A stretch of DNA of 13,403 nucleotides from NCBI GenBank assembly GCA_003168235.1, contig PMSZ01000146.1:1-13403 (forward strand), given 5' to 3'. The position numbers were made by a program, and so were the translations under genes. The stretch comes from Acidobacteriaceae bacterium (GTDB taxonomy: Bacteria; Acidobacteriota; Terriglobia; Terriglobales; Acidobacteriaceae). The notes below the pieces were generated by a model. It did not search any database and was not told where the DNA came from. It worked only from the letters and a program-made list of their open reading frames with translations. Below are positions 1 to 6,238 of the stretch, piece by piece (position 1 is the first letter of the stretch; each line of letters begins with the position of its first letter).

Positions 1-52
1 TCGAAGCGGTTCATTAACTTGCCGAATCCTGCTTCTGATGGAGGAATCAGAG

Positions 53-178
53 ATGAAAAAGAGCGAAAAGGCGAACAAGCGGCTCGATCACTGTGAGGTT
101 ACTTCCAGACTGCTGTTTGGAGCAGCGGCTTGCTCTAACCCCGGACAGACGGAACTGCTGATCCCGTCAATCATCTGA
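53..178 (+). CDS. Possible small ORF or 3' end of an upstream gene (41 aa)
   Basis: An ATG at 53 follows a good Shine-Dalgarno sequence (GGAGG at 40-44, 8-base spacing) and opens a 41-codon frame ending at TGA 176-178, just 21 bases before the transporter start. The product begins with a lysine-rich stretch (MKKSEKANKR) and has no motif I recognise. The same frame stays open back to the window edge, so it could instead be the C-terminus of a truncated upstream gene. A second frame is also open from base 1 to a TGA at 94-96. Its position directly before a gene lacking an obvious ribosome-binding site makes a translationally coupled leader peptide conceivable. This is inference only. Confidence 0.25.
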   Translation: MKKSEKANKRLDHCEVTSRLLFGAAACSNPGQTELLIPSII

Positions 179-199
179 AGCAAACTAAATTACAAAAAG

Positions 200-1579
200 A
201 TGCCCTCTAACACGCAAACCGAAGCCACAACCGCCGCTGCTCAGACCACCGCTGACTCTACCGCGCATTCATTGCGGTACGCGTGGTACGTCGTCGGAGT
301 CCTAACACTTCTGTACGCATTCTCGTTCATTGACCGCCAGATCTTCAGTCTGCTGGTCGGCCCGCTTCGTCGCGACTTACACATCGGCGACGCTAAGATG
401 AGTTTGCTGATGGGATTCAGCTTCGCACTGTTTTACACATTCTTCGGAATCCCTCTCGGCAGGCTGGCCGACGTTTACAGCCGCAGACTGATCATCGCGA
501 CCGGCCTGGTACTGTGGAGCGTGTTCACAGCCAGCTGCGGACTGGCGCAAACGTTCGAAACCATGCTTTTGCTGCGCATGGGCGTCGGCGTGGGAGAAGC
601 CGCGCTTTCTCCGGCTGCCTATTCGCTGATCACTGATTATTTTCCTCGCGAGCGGCTGGCTACGGCCCTTAGCGTCTACTCGATGGGCATCTACGTTGGC
701 TCTGGCATGGCTTACTTGCTGGGCGGACTGGTGGTTGCCTATGCATCGACTCAGGCCATGTGGACGATTCCCCTGCTCGGAGTTGTGCATCCCTGGCAGA
801 TCATCTTTCTCCTGGTTGGCCTTCCCGGCATTGCAGTCGCACCGCTACTTTTCACAGTGAACGAGCCTGCCGTACACCGCGGAGCTAGCCGACGGTCGAC
901 TGTTCCGATGAGGCAGGTATTCTCATACATCTTCGAAAACCGGCGGACGTTCTTGCTGCACAATCTTGGTTTTGGCCTGCTCGCGCTCTCTTCATACGCG
1001 AGCGCCGCCTGGGTGCCGGAATTCTATCGGCGACACTTTCACTGGACCATTGGGACCACCGGCGTAATTTACGGTTCCTGCGTCGCGGTCTTTGGCTGCA
1101 TTGGAATCGTCAGTGCTGGACGGTTCGCTGATTACTTGCGCAAACGCGGCCGAGGCAACGCGACCTTGTTCGTAGGTGTGCTGATCGGATTAGTCTGGCT
1201 GCCCGTCAACTGTCTTTTGTACCTGGCGCCCTCTGCGACTTGGGCCACGATTTGGCTGGTTCCCGGATGCGCACTGGCGGCCGCTCCGTTCGGCATCGCC
1301 CCCGCCGCGATTCAGCAGATGATGCCGGCCACCATGCGCGGACAGGCCTCGGCTGTGTATTTGTTTTCCATCAACCTCATCGGGCTTGGAATCGGACCTA
1401 CCGCGGTGGGAGCATTAACGCAATACGTGTTTCGAAGCGACGACGCCGTGCGATACTCGCTGGTGATCGTGACCTCTGTCGCATGTGCGCTCGCTGCGGT
1501 ACTCCTCTATGGAGCTTTGAAACCGTTCGTGGCCAGCCTTGAGCGGGTGCGCGTTTGGAATGCCGCACATTCTGGTTGA
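200..1579 (+). CDS. MFS transporter, spinster-like
   Basis: A 459-residue inner-membrane protein of the major facilitator superfamily, with hydrophobic segments consistent with 12 transmembrane helices after a polar N-terminal tail of about 25 residues rich in Thr and Ala. An Asp-Arg pair (D45-R46) sits in the first helix, as in spinster-like MFS proteins. The loop between helices 2 and 3 carries the classical motif A (G87-R-L-A-D-V-Y-S-R-R96). A Gly-rich stretch at about 123-140 (VGVGEAALSPAAYSLITDYF) also matches this subfamily. Family members move organic anions, sugars or lipids by proton coupling; the substrate cannot be told from sequence. The ATG at 200 has no clear Shine-Dalgarno, and a small ORF ends 21 bases upstream. 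No catabolic gene lies next to it to suggest a substrate. Confidence 0.9.
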   Translation: MPSNTQTEATTAAAQTTADSTAHSLRYAWYVVGVLTLLYAFSFIDRQIFSLLVGPLRRDLHIGDAKMSLLMGFSFALFYTFFGIPLGRLADVYSRRLIIATGLVLWSVFTASCGLAQTFETMLLLRMGVGVGEAALSPAAYSLITDYFPRERLATALSVYSMGIYVGSGMAYLLGGLVVAYASTQAMWTIPLLGVVHPWQIIFLLVGLPGIAVAPLLFTVNEPAVHRGASRRSTVPMRQVFSYIFENRRTFLLHNLGFGLLALSSYASAAWVPEFYRRHFHWTIGTTGVIYGSCVAVFGCIGIVSAGRFADYLRKRGRGNATLFVGVLIGLVWLPVNCLLYLAPSATWATIWLVPGCALAAAPFGIAPAAIQQMMPATMRGQASAVYLFSINLIGLGIGPTAVGALTQYVFRSDDAVRYSLVIVTSVACALAAVLLYGALKPFVASLERVRVWNAAHSG

Positions 1580-1586
1580 GTCGACT

Positions 1587-1615
1587 GTGTCGTGGGAGAC
1601 ACTTTCCGTCGGAAA
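1587..1615 (+). terminator. Two adjacent small hairpins after the MFS gene
   Basis: Eight bases after the MFS stop there is a 5-bp stem (GTGTC 1587-1591 with GACAC 1598-1602). A second 5-bp stem follows immediately (TTTCC 1603-1607 with GGAAA 1611-1615, three-base loop). No T-run follows, so this is not a classical intrinsic terminator. It may be a transcript-end or stabilising structure, or chance. Confidence 0.2.
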
Positions 1616-1769
1616 GGCTTATCTCGACTAATCTTACGACATGGGCATCCACGCGCTAGTCGGGCTTGTTTGTGCCGGTCAGAGCGTACAGCATCCCGCC
1701 GGAGACCGGCCTTCTCATGCCATCTGTTTACAGCAATCGCTAGACACCCAAGATCCGCAGGGAGAGAAT

Positions 1770-2963
1770 ATGGACGTGCCGCCTAAAGGTATTTCCGGAC
1801 GAGATGAACATGGGCGATCAGTACACGCCGGCCGTTTAGGTGGCAACGGTCATGATCGCCTGTCCCGTGCTGCGCGTTTAAGCCAGTTCATGCTACTCGC
1901 GATTGGGGTATGTTTTTGTTCTAATCTCGCCCTTTGGGCGCAAGCAACCGAGTCGCAAACCGACAGTATAAATTCCACACTCACCGTTGAAAGCCACACC
2001 CAGAGCGACAATAGCATTTCAGACAAGCAATCGGTTCAGCACCGCGGGTCGGACGGACATTTCGAACCCTACCAGGATATCGAAAAAAAGACGGTGCAAG
2101 TGGACGCTACCACCGTGCGAACCACCACCCGCACGTTCGATCGAGATGCTGACGGGGCAAGAACGCTAGTGGAGGTAATCGAAGAAGAAAAGCGCACTCT
2201 CCCCGGAGGCGAATCGAACTTAGTACGCACCACCTCGGATCCCGATGTCAACGGCAATCTTCAACCGGTTCGGTGCCAGATTGAAGAGACGAAACAAACC
2301 AGCGCGAATGTGGAGGAGACGAAAACCACGGTGATGCTCCCGGGCGCCGATGGCGGTCTGGTTCCTGCTGCGAAAGTGCAGGAGCGCCGCGAACGGGGCG
2401 CGAATGACACGGTTGCAACTCAGAAAACGACGCTGCTCCCCGACGGCAACGGAAATTGGCAAGTGGGTGAAATCCGCCACACTACTACGAAGCAAGAGGG
2501 TAATAACCGCAGCACCGAGGAACGCATCTCCCTCCCTGACTCTGAGGGCAAGCTCGGCGAAGTCTCTCGTACCGTTACTAACGAATCCGAGGGCGCCCCC
2601 GGAGAAATACGCGACGCGGTTGAAACCTATTCCGTCGCTGTCCCCGGAGCAGTTGGGGACGGCAGCCTGCACCTTGTTGGGCGCGCAACCAGCGTCCAGC
2701 ACACGAGCTCGTCTGGCCAGCAAATCACCTCCCAGCAAGTGGAGCAGGCTCCCCCTGGCGATCCGGGGTCCGGTCTGCAAGTGATGATATTAACCACTGA
2801 CATCATGCGCACCGACCCGTCCGGAGCGCAGTCCACGCGAACCGTCCGAGCGCGAAACGCGAATGGCAGCTACGACAGTTACGGAGTAGTCACCGTGGAC
2901 ACCACAAAGTCCGACAAGATTCCCGCCATTCAGGTTCAGATAGCGCCCGACAAGCCGAAATAG
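1770..2963 (+). CDS. Secreted protein of unknown family with about nine ~33-residue repeats
   Basis: Unknown function. I chose ATG 1770 because AGGGAG lies about 5 bases upstream; the frame also has an ATG at 1641 (43 residues longer) without such support. The 397-residue product has a basic N-terminal region of about 39 residues, a hydrophobic segment (about 40-56) and an AQA cleavage-like site near residue 59. This fits an unusually long signal peptide or a membrane anchor. A Ser/Thr/Gln-rich linker follows, then repeats marked by a Gly after Asp, Asn, Glu or Ser. The marker glycines at residues 96, 129, 162, 195 and 228 are exactly 33 apart; 260, 298, 335 and 366 are 31-38 apart. Units have the form (D/N)-G-x-L-x-x-V followed by Glu/Thr-rich alternating residues, suggesting a beta-strand repeat. 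The pattern faintly recalls YD/RHS-type repeats, but the Tyr is missing. It is far poorer in hydrophobics than its neighbours. Confidence 0.75.
   Translation: MDVPPKGISGRDEHGRSVHAGRLGGNGHDRLSRAARLSQFMLLAIGVCFCSNLALWAQATESQTDSINSTLTVESHTQSDNSISDKQSVQHRGSDGHFEPYQDIEKKTVQVDATTVRTTTRTFDRDADGARTLVEVIEEEKRTLPGGESNLVRTTSDPDVNGNLQPVRCQIEETKQTSANVEETKTTVMLPGADGGLVPAAKVQERRERGANDTVATQKTTLLPDGNGNWQVGEIRHTTTKQEGNNRSTEERISLPDSEGKLGEVSRTVTNESEGAPGEIRDAVETYSVAVPGAVGDGSLHLVGRATSVQHTSSSGQQITSQQVEQAPPGDPGSGLQVMILTTDIMRTDPSGAQSTRTVRARNANGSYDSYGVVTVDTTKSDKIPAIQVQIAPDKPK
2055..2960 (+). repeat. Protein-level tandem repeat region, ~99-base period
   Basis: The codons for the marker glycines recur every 99 bases over the first five units (2055, 2154, 2253, 2352 and 2451), then at 96, 114, 111 and 93 bases. 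The repeat is clear in the protein (for example VNGNLQPV, ADGGLVPA, GNGNWQVG, SEGKLGEV) but strongly diverged in DNA. This implies old internal duplication under protein-level constraint rather than a recent tandem array. Confidence 0.7.
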
Positions 2964-3330
2964 GTCGGCTACCCGCCAGCGGTTCCTGGCGAGCAATCCC
3001 TCACCACCTCGGTGTTTGCGTGGATGGCGAATACACGACAGCCTATAGCTGGCGTTAACTTACTGATTCTGATTGTCGCCGTTGTGACTGACCTCGGCGG
3101 CCTGAGTGGCGGCGAATATCATCGACGGAGACGGTGGCAGGATTAACATTGTGAATCTTGATCCGAAGCATTGACAGTCACCCTAGTCTGCCCGGAACCC
3201 AGGCTAAGTCCCAAACGTCATCAAGATTCTTCTGGGAGAGTGGACGCTCTGCCCCGCCTTCGAAGGGTACGGAGGAGAACGATGAGACTGGCCCATTGCC
3301 TGCGGAACTTATTGAGCACACTCTGGATGT
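2964..3330. other. Intergenic stretch without a convincing gene
   Basis: This stretch separates the repeat protein from the tRNA on the opposite strand. A 6-bp hairpin (CGCCAG 2974-2979 with CTGGCG 2986-2991) lies 10 bases after the repeat-protein stop, without a T-run. A perfect 10-base inverted repeat (GAATCTTGAT 3153-3162, ATCAAGATTC 3220-3229) is separated by 57 bases. A TTGACA at 3171-3176 has no matching -10 box. Short open frames at the right end run into the antisense of the tRNA and are not coding. Confidence 0.5.
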
Positions 3331-3406
3331 TGGTGGGCCCGCCTGGATTCGAACCAGGAACCAACAGATTATGAGTCTGCTGCTCTAACCGTTGAGCTAC
3401 GGGCCC
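3331..3406 (-). tRNA. tRNA with CAU anticodon (tRNA-Ile2 or elongator tRNA-Met)
   Basis: Read on the minus strand, 76 bases fold as a complete cloverleaf with an encoded CCA end. It has a 7-bp acceptor stem (GGGCCCG/CGGGCCC), a 4-bp D stem (GCTC/GAGC) and a 5-bp anticodon stem (GCAGA/TCTGT, one G-U) with loop CTCATAA. The T stem is CCTGG/CCAGG with loop TTCGAAT. The anticodon is CAU. The G1-C72 pair and the lack of three G-C pairs in the anticodon stem exclude an initiator tRNA. The acceptor stem has C4-G69 and C5-G68, the pairs recognised by E. coli TilS in tRNA-Ile2, and the body resembles E. coli ileX. The lysidine-modified isoleucine tRNA is therefore my first choice, elongator Met the alternative. 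It lies 36 bases after the HU-type gene and may share its transcript. Confidence 0.95.
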
Positions 3407-3442
3407 TGGCTGGTCTCGTGCCTTCGTCCCGGACAGAGGTCC

Positions 3443-3778
3443 TTAATGAGTGCCGGGCGATGCTGGGGCCGGCGGCGCTGCGGGCGCCACATCCGGCGTC
3501 GCGCTGTTGTTGACCAGATCTTTCAATTCCTTGCTGGGCTTGAAAAATGGGATCTTCTTGGCCGGAACCTCGACGCGGTCGCCGGTTTTCGGGTTGCGGC
3601 CTACGCGCGGCTTGCGCTGCCGCGTGCGGAAACTGCCGAAGCCGCGTATTTCGATTTTGTCGCCCACGCGCAGCGACCGCACTACGCTGTCAAAGATCGT
3701 ATCCACAATCACTTCGCTGTCTTTGCGGGTGAGTTCCGCCAGCCGGGAAACTTCTTCGATCAGGTCAGCCTTCGTCAT
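3443..3778 (-). CDS. HU/IHF-family DNA-bending protein
   Basis: A 111-residue nucleoid protein of the HU/IHF family, which dimerises and bends DNA by inserting beta-arm prolines into the minor groove. The start MTKADLIEEV, the GFGSF turn (residues 46-50), the beta-arm signature RNPKTG (61-66) and the C-terminal helix KPSKELKDLV (80-89) are all diagnostic. The core ends at about residue 91, the usual 90-94 length. It is followed by about 20 extra residues of Ala, Pro, Ser and Thr with no positive charge, unlike the lysine-rich tails of some other HU proteins. It is closest to IHF-beta/HU-like forms, but I do not assign a subunit name. It lies downstream of sppA on the same strand with a 221-base gap, and the tRNA follows after 36 bases. 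Confidence 0.95.
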   Translation of the reverse strand: MTKADLIEEVSRLAELTRKDSEVIVDTIFDSVVRSLRVGDKIEIRGFGSFRTRQRKPRVGRNPKTGDRVEVPAKKIPFFKPSKELKDLVNNSATPDVAPAAPPAPASPGTH

Positions 3779-3864
3779 AAGCCTTTATGCTCCGTTGGCG
3801 CCGGTCCCCTTCGAGGGAATCTGAGTGCCGGAAGTCTTTCGCCCCGTCACTGCACTTCGCCTGC

Positions 3865-3870
3865 TTATAA
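3865..3870 (-). promoter_or_regulatory. Weak -10-like box for the HU-type gene
   Basis: TTATAA lies in an AT-rich patch about 87 bases upstream of the HU-type start on the minus strand, within the gap after sppA. I see no convincing -35 hexamer at normal spacing, so this is only a candidate. Confidence 0.2.
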
Positions 3871-3900
3871 CCTTCTCAAATTTAAGGGGTTCTGCGCAAG

Positions 3901-3982
3901 TGCAGTTACCGGTTCCCGGTTCCCGAGTGTCAGTTTTCGGGAGCGGAGGCATTTTACTGGAAAACTGGGACCAGTAACTGCA
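3901..3982. repeat. Heptamer repeats inside an interrupted inverted repeat
   Basis: Three heptamers in a row (GTTACCG, GTTCCCG, GTTCCCG at 3905-3925) lie in the left arm of a larger inverted repeat. TGCAGTTACCGGTTCCC (3901-3917) pairs with GGGACCAGTAACTGCA (3967-3982), with one mismatch and one bulge. Nested inside is a perfect 8-base inverted repeat, CAGTTTTC (3931-3938) and GAAAACTG (3960-3967). It fills the gap between sppA and the HU-type gene and looks like a dispersed intergenic element rather than a gene. It could form a hairpin in the transcript of either strand. Confidence 0.55.
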
Positions 3983-3999
3983 TCCGCACTTCTTCCGAA

Positions 4000-4911
4000 C
4001 TATTTCCAGAGATAATAAAACCCGACCTGCTGCTCCATTAGCTTTTCCCGCGTGGGCAAATAATCGGAAACATCGCCGAACAGCAGATCGAGTCCTGAGC
4101 GTTTTTCTTTCGGCGGCCAAACCAGGTTTGGCTCACCGGAGATATTAACGGCGCGGGCCGTGTCTTTCACGGCGCCTTCAAAATCGGCGATCTGGTCGAC
4201 GAGTTTCAGGTCCGCAGCCTGCTCACCGGTCCATACTTTTCCGTCGGCGATGGCGCGGATATCTTCTTCTTTCGCGTGCCTGCCTTCAGCTACCGCGCGG
4301 ATGAACTGTCCGTACATGTTATCGATCAGCCCCTGCATGTATACACGCTCGGCCGGCGTCATTTCGCGGGTCGGGTTGCCTGTGTCTTTGAACTCGCCCG
4401 ATTTCAGCACGATCGGATTCAGCTTGGCCCAGCGCATCAGTTCGCCATAGTTCACCCACTCGGCAATCACGCCGATCGAGCCGACGACGCTGCCTTTGTC
4501 GGCATAAATCTTGTTGGTGGCCGAGGCCACGTAATAGGCTCCGCTTGCGCCCACGGTTTCAATCGAAGCTACGATGCGCTTTTTCTTCTCGTCGCGGATG
4601 CGCTTCACTTCGCGGTAAATCTCCTCGGATGCGGCCACGCCGCCGCCGGGAGAATTCACGTGAATAATGATGGCCTTGACGGAATCGTCATCGGCAAACT
4701 TCTTGAGCTGGGGCACGATCTGCTTGGGAGAGAAAATTACGCCATCGAGTTCGACCACGGCGATCTTGGGGCCGAAGCCGGAAAACGATTCTTCGTCGCT
4801 GCTGCCGCTAAAGCTAAGGTAGACAAGAGTGACGACGGCCGCTGCAAAGAGAGCAAACAATCCGCCGCCCACCAGAAACCATATCCAGATCCGCGAACGC
4901 CCTTCAGCCAT
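4000..4911 (-). CDS. sppA: Signal peptide peptidase SppA
   Basis: A 303-residue membrane-bound serine protease of family S49 that degrades signal peptides left in the membrane after secretion. One N-terminal transmembrane helix spans residues 9-31, with the catalytic domain outside the cytoplasmic membrane. The Ser-Lys dyad is visible: Ser123 in GASGAYY (121-127) and Lys175 in SGEFKDTGNP (171-180). Their spacing of 52 residues equals that of the B. subtilis short-form enzyme. The conserved HVNSPGGGV (84-92) and KGSVVGSIGVI (139-149) segments are present. The length matches the short Gram-positive-like form, not the roughly 600-residue duplicated E. coli form. No Shine-Dalgarno precedes the ATG at 4911; a -10-like box ends 9 bases before it. 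Confidence 0.93.
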   Translation of the reverse strand: MAEGRSRIWIWFLVGGGLFALFAAAVVTLVYLSFSGSSDEESFSGFGPKIAVVELDGVIFSPKQIVPQLKKFADDDSVKAIIIHVNSPGGGVAASEEIYREVKRIRDEKKKRIVASIETVGASGAYYVASATNKIYADKGSVVGSIGVIAEWVNYGELMRWAKLNPIVLKSGEFKDTGNPTREMTPAERVYMQGLIDNMYGQFIRAVAEGRHAKEEDIRAIADGKVWTGEQAADLKLVDQIADFEGAVKDTARAVNISGEPNLVWPPKEKRSGLDLLFGDVSDYLPTREKLMEQQVGFYYLWK

Positions 4912-4920
4912 AATCAGACG

Positions 4921-4926
4921 AGTTTA
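4921..4926 (-). promoter_or_regulatory. -10-like box just before sppA start
   Basis: TAAACT on the minus strand ends 9 bases before the sppA ATG, which would put the transcript start within about 3 bases of it. No Shine-Dalgarno and no clear -35 box are visible. A leaderless or nearly leaderless transcript is possible. Confidence 0.25.
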
Positions 4927-4981
4927 GCACTGGTTGGCTCAAGGCATCGGGATCGCCGATCTGGTTAATGCGTCCGATTTC

Positions 4982-5015
4982 GTTTCACTTCTATTTCACT
5001 TCTTATTTGACTTCG
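4982..5015. repeat. Three imperfect 11-12-base direct repeats at the LolA-like gene end
   Basis: On the plus strand GTTTCACTTCT, ATTTCACTTCTT and ATTTGACTTCG follow one another. The last unit encodes the final residues of the LolA-like protein, and the first two lie just after its stop. It may be slippage-generated sequence; no function is evident. Confidence 0.4.
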
Positions 5016-5959
5016 AAGTTCTTCGCGTCAATCCCCATGTTGTTCGCGATCTCGAGCCCTTTCAAATCGTAGTCCCAGAGCGTGGTGCGGCCATTTTGCA
5101 GTTCCTGGGAGAACTGAATATCTTCTTGAGTCGGCAGGGTAACGCCATCCACGGTCTTGAAGTCGCTGAATTTTTCCTGCAAGCGATAGCGGTTCGGCAG
5201 TTGCCGGGCGGCGGCCGTTTCTGCTGTTCCGCCTGCTCCTTGCGTGCCTCCACTAACACTACCGCCCCTCCCGCCGGAGCTGGGCGAGACACCCACTGCG
5301 GTCGATGGCGCCAGATTCGCGAAACTTGAGGATGTGGTGTAGTTATAGACGGTCTCCACGTGGCGATAGGTTTGCGGATCGAAATAGAGGCTGATCTCCA
5401 AATCGCTGTTCTTGTGGGGGCGATAACGAAGTTCGTAAAGGTCCTGGCCGTCTATTTTTTTCAGACCTTCAAAGCTTAGTTTGGGCTTGCGTTCGTTAAG
5501 GTCCAACAGGGGCCATGCCGTCGAGAGTACGCCGCCTAGAAGTCCTTCGCGGATCACCGCATCTTGCACGAACACAAAATTCCCGAGTGAAGATCGGGAT
5601 TGCTGGGCGGTCGAGAAGGCAACCTTATCCTTGTCGCCGTCAAAGACGAACTGTTCGCCGTAGTATACGTTGTTGGGCAATTTCATCATGAAAATGAGCT
5701 TTTTACCGTCGGAAGCCATCTGGGCCTTGCCGTCCAGAGTTCCCGTGCCGCCGATCAGGATCTTGTATTCCACGGGACCCTGAACCACGCGGGTCTTGAG
5801 GCCGGCCCGGACGGCAGGGGTTGCGATTGAATTCAGATGTTGAGCTACGAGTTCGTCCGCATTGGCAGGCGGATTGGCGCCCAGCGCTCTGTTCACCAGC
5901 GCAAGAGCGGGCCACAGTAATGCGATTGTTGCGATTGCTGCATTCTTTTTCATGCTCAT
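5003..5959 (-). CDS. Secreted LolA-like (lipoprotein-sorting-like) protein
   Basis: A 318-residue exported protein. I start at the ATG at 5959 because AAAGGA lies about 10 bases upstream and the product then begins with a good signal peptide (MSMKKNAAIA, hydrophobic core to about residue 20, cleavage near ALGA at 25-28). A longer frame back to 6139 lacks such features. The mature part begins ANADELVAQHLNSIA, typical of outer-membrane lipoprotein-sorting (LolA-like) proteins. The C-terminal KFSDFKTVDGVTLPTQEDI (263-281) also fits that beta-rich fold. An inserted Gly/Ser/Ala-rich low-complexity stretch lies at about 222-252. True LolA chaperones are shorter (about 200 residues), so the carrier role is uncertain. 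It is divergently oriented to the VWFA-related gene and precedes sppA on the same strand with a 91-base gap. Confidence 0.7.
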   Translation of the reverse strand: MSMKKNAAIATIALLWPALALVNRALGANPPANADELVAQHLNSIATPAVRAGLKTRVVQGPVEYKILIGGTGTLDGKAQMASDGKKLIFMMKLPNNVYYGEQFVFDGDKDKVAFSTAQQSRSSLGNFVFVQDAVIREGLLGGVLSTAWPLLDLNERKPKLSFEGLKKIDGQDLYELRYRPHKNSDLEISLYFDPQTYRHVETVYNYTTSSSFANLAPSTAVGVSPSSGGRGGSVSGGTQGAGGTAETAAARQLPNRYRLQEKFSDFKTVDGVTLPTQEDIQFSQELQNGRTTLWDYDLKGLEIANNMGIDAKNFEVK

Positions 5960-6238
5960 GATTTGCACATCCTTTAATTCTCTGGAATTCCGAAAACCGG
6001 CCTGCGGAACGACCCCCGCGGATGGGCGATCTTCGCAAATTATAACTCCGCGGGCGGCTGCCGATGTATAATCCGGGACGCTGTAGAATACGAGATGGGG
6101 CTGAGGAGCACCGTTCGGAGTGCGCCAGAGGCCTAACAAACTCGAATCTTCGGCGATCCCCCGCTTAGTTTACATAGCTAATTATTAGGAGTGCAAAGAT
6201 CTGGCCTCGATGATTGCGGCCAGATCGGTGCTTGGGCC
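5960..6238. promoter_or_regulatory. Divergent intergenic region with TATAAT boxes on both strands
   Basis: This 279-base region separates the LolA-like gene (minus) from the VWFA-related gene (plus). A perfect TATAAT reads leftwards at 6039-6044, about 80 bases before the minus-strand start. Another reads rightwards at 6067-6072, about 167 bases before the plus-strand start. Neither has a recognisable -35 hexamer at normal spacing. AGGAG at 6187-6191 is too far from the chosen ATG at 6239 to act as its ribosome-binding site. Promoter activity is an inference from position and sequence. Confidence 0.35.

Noticed and set aside
1641..1769. Longer start for the repeat protein
   Set aside because: The extra 43 residues show no domain, and the internal ATG at 1770 has a clear ribosome-binding site.
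3171..3176. TTGACA as a -35 box
   Set aside because: No -10-like hexamer occurs 15-19 bases downstream, and no gene follows on the plus strand.
3158..3388. Plus-strand ORFs with a GPPGFEPGT- or GPAWIRTRN-like ending
   Set aside because: These peptides come from reading the antisense of the tRNA gene at 3331-3406, a well-known source of false proteins.
3392..4015. 207-residue plus-strand ORF
   Set aside because: It is antisense to the HU-type gene and the repeat element; its composition is Arg/Ala-rich and it has no recognisable domain.
4276..4968. 230-residue plus-strand ORF
   Set aside because: It is a shadow of sppA on the opposite strand, where the S49 motifs clearly read.
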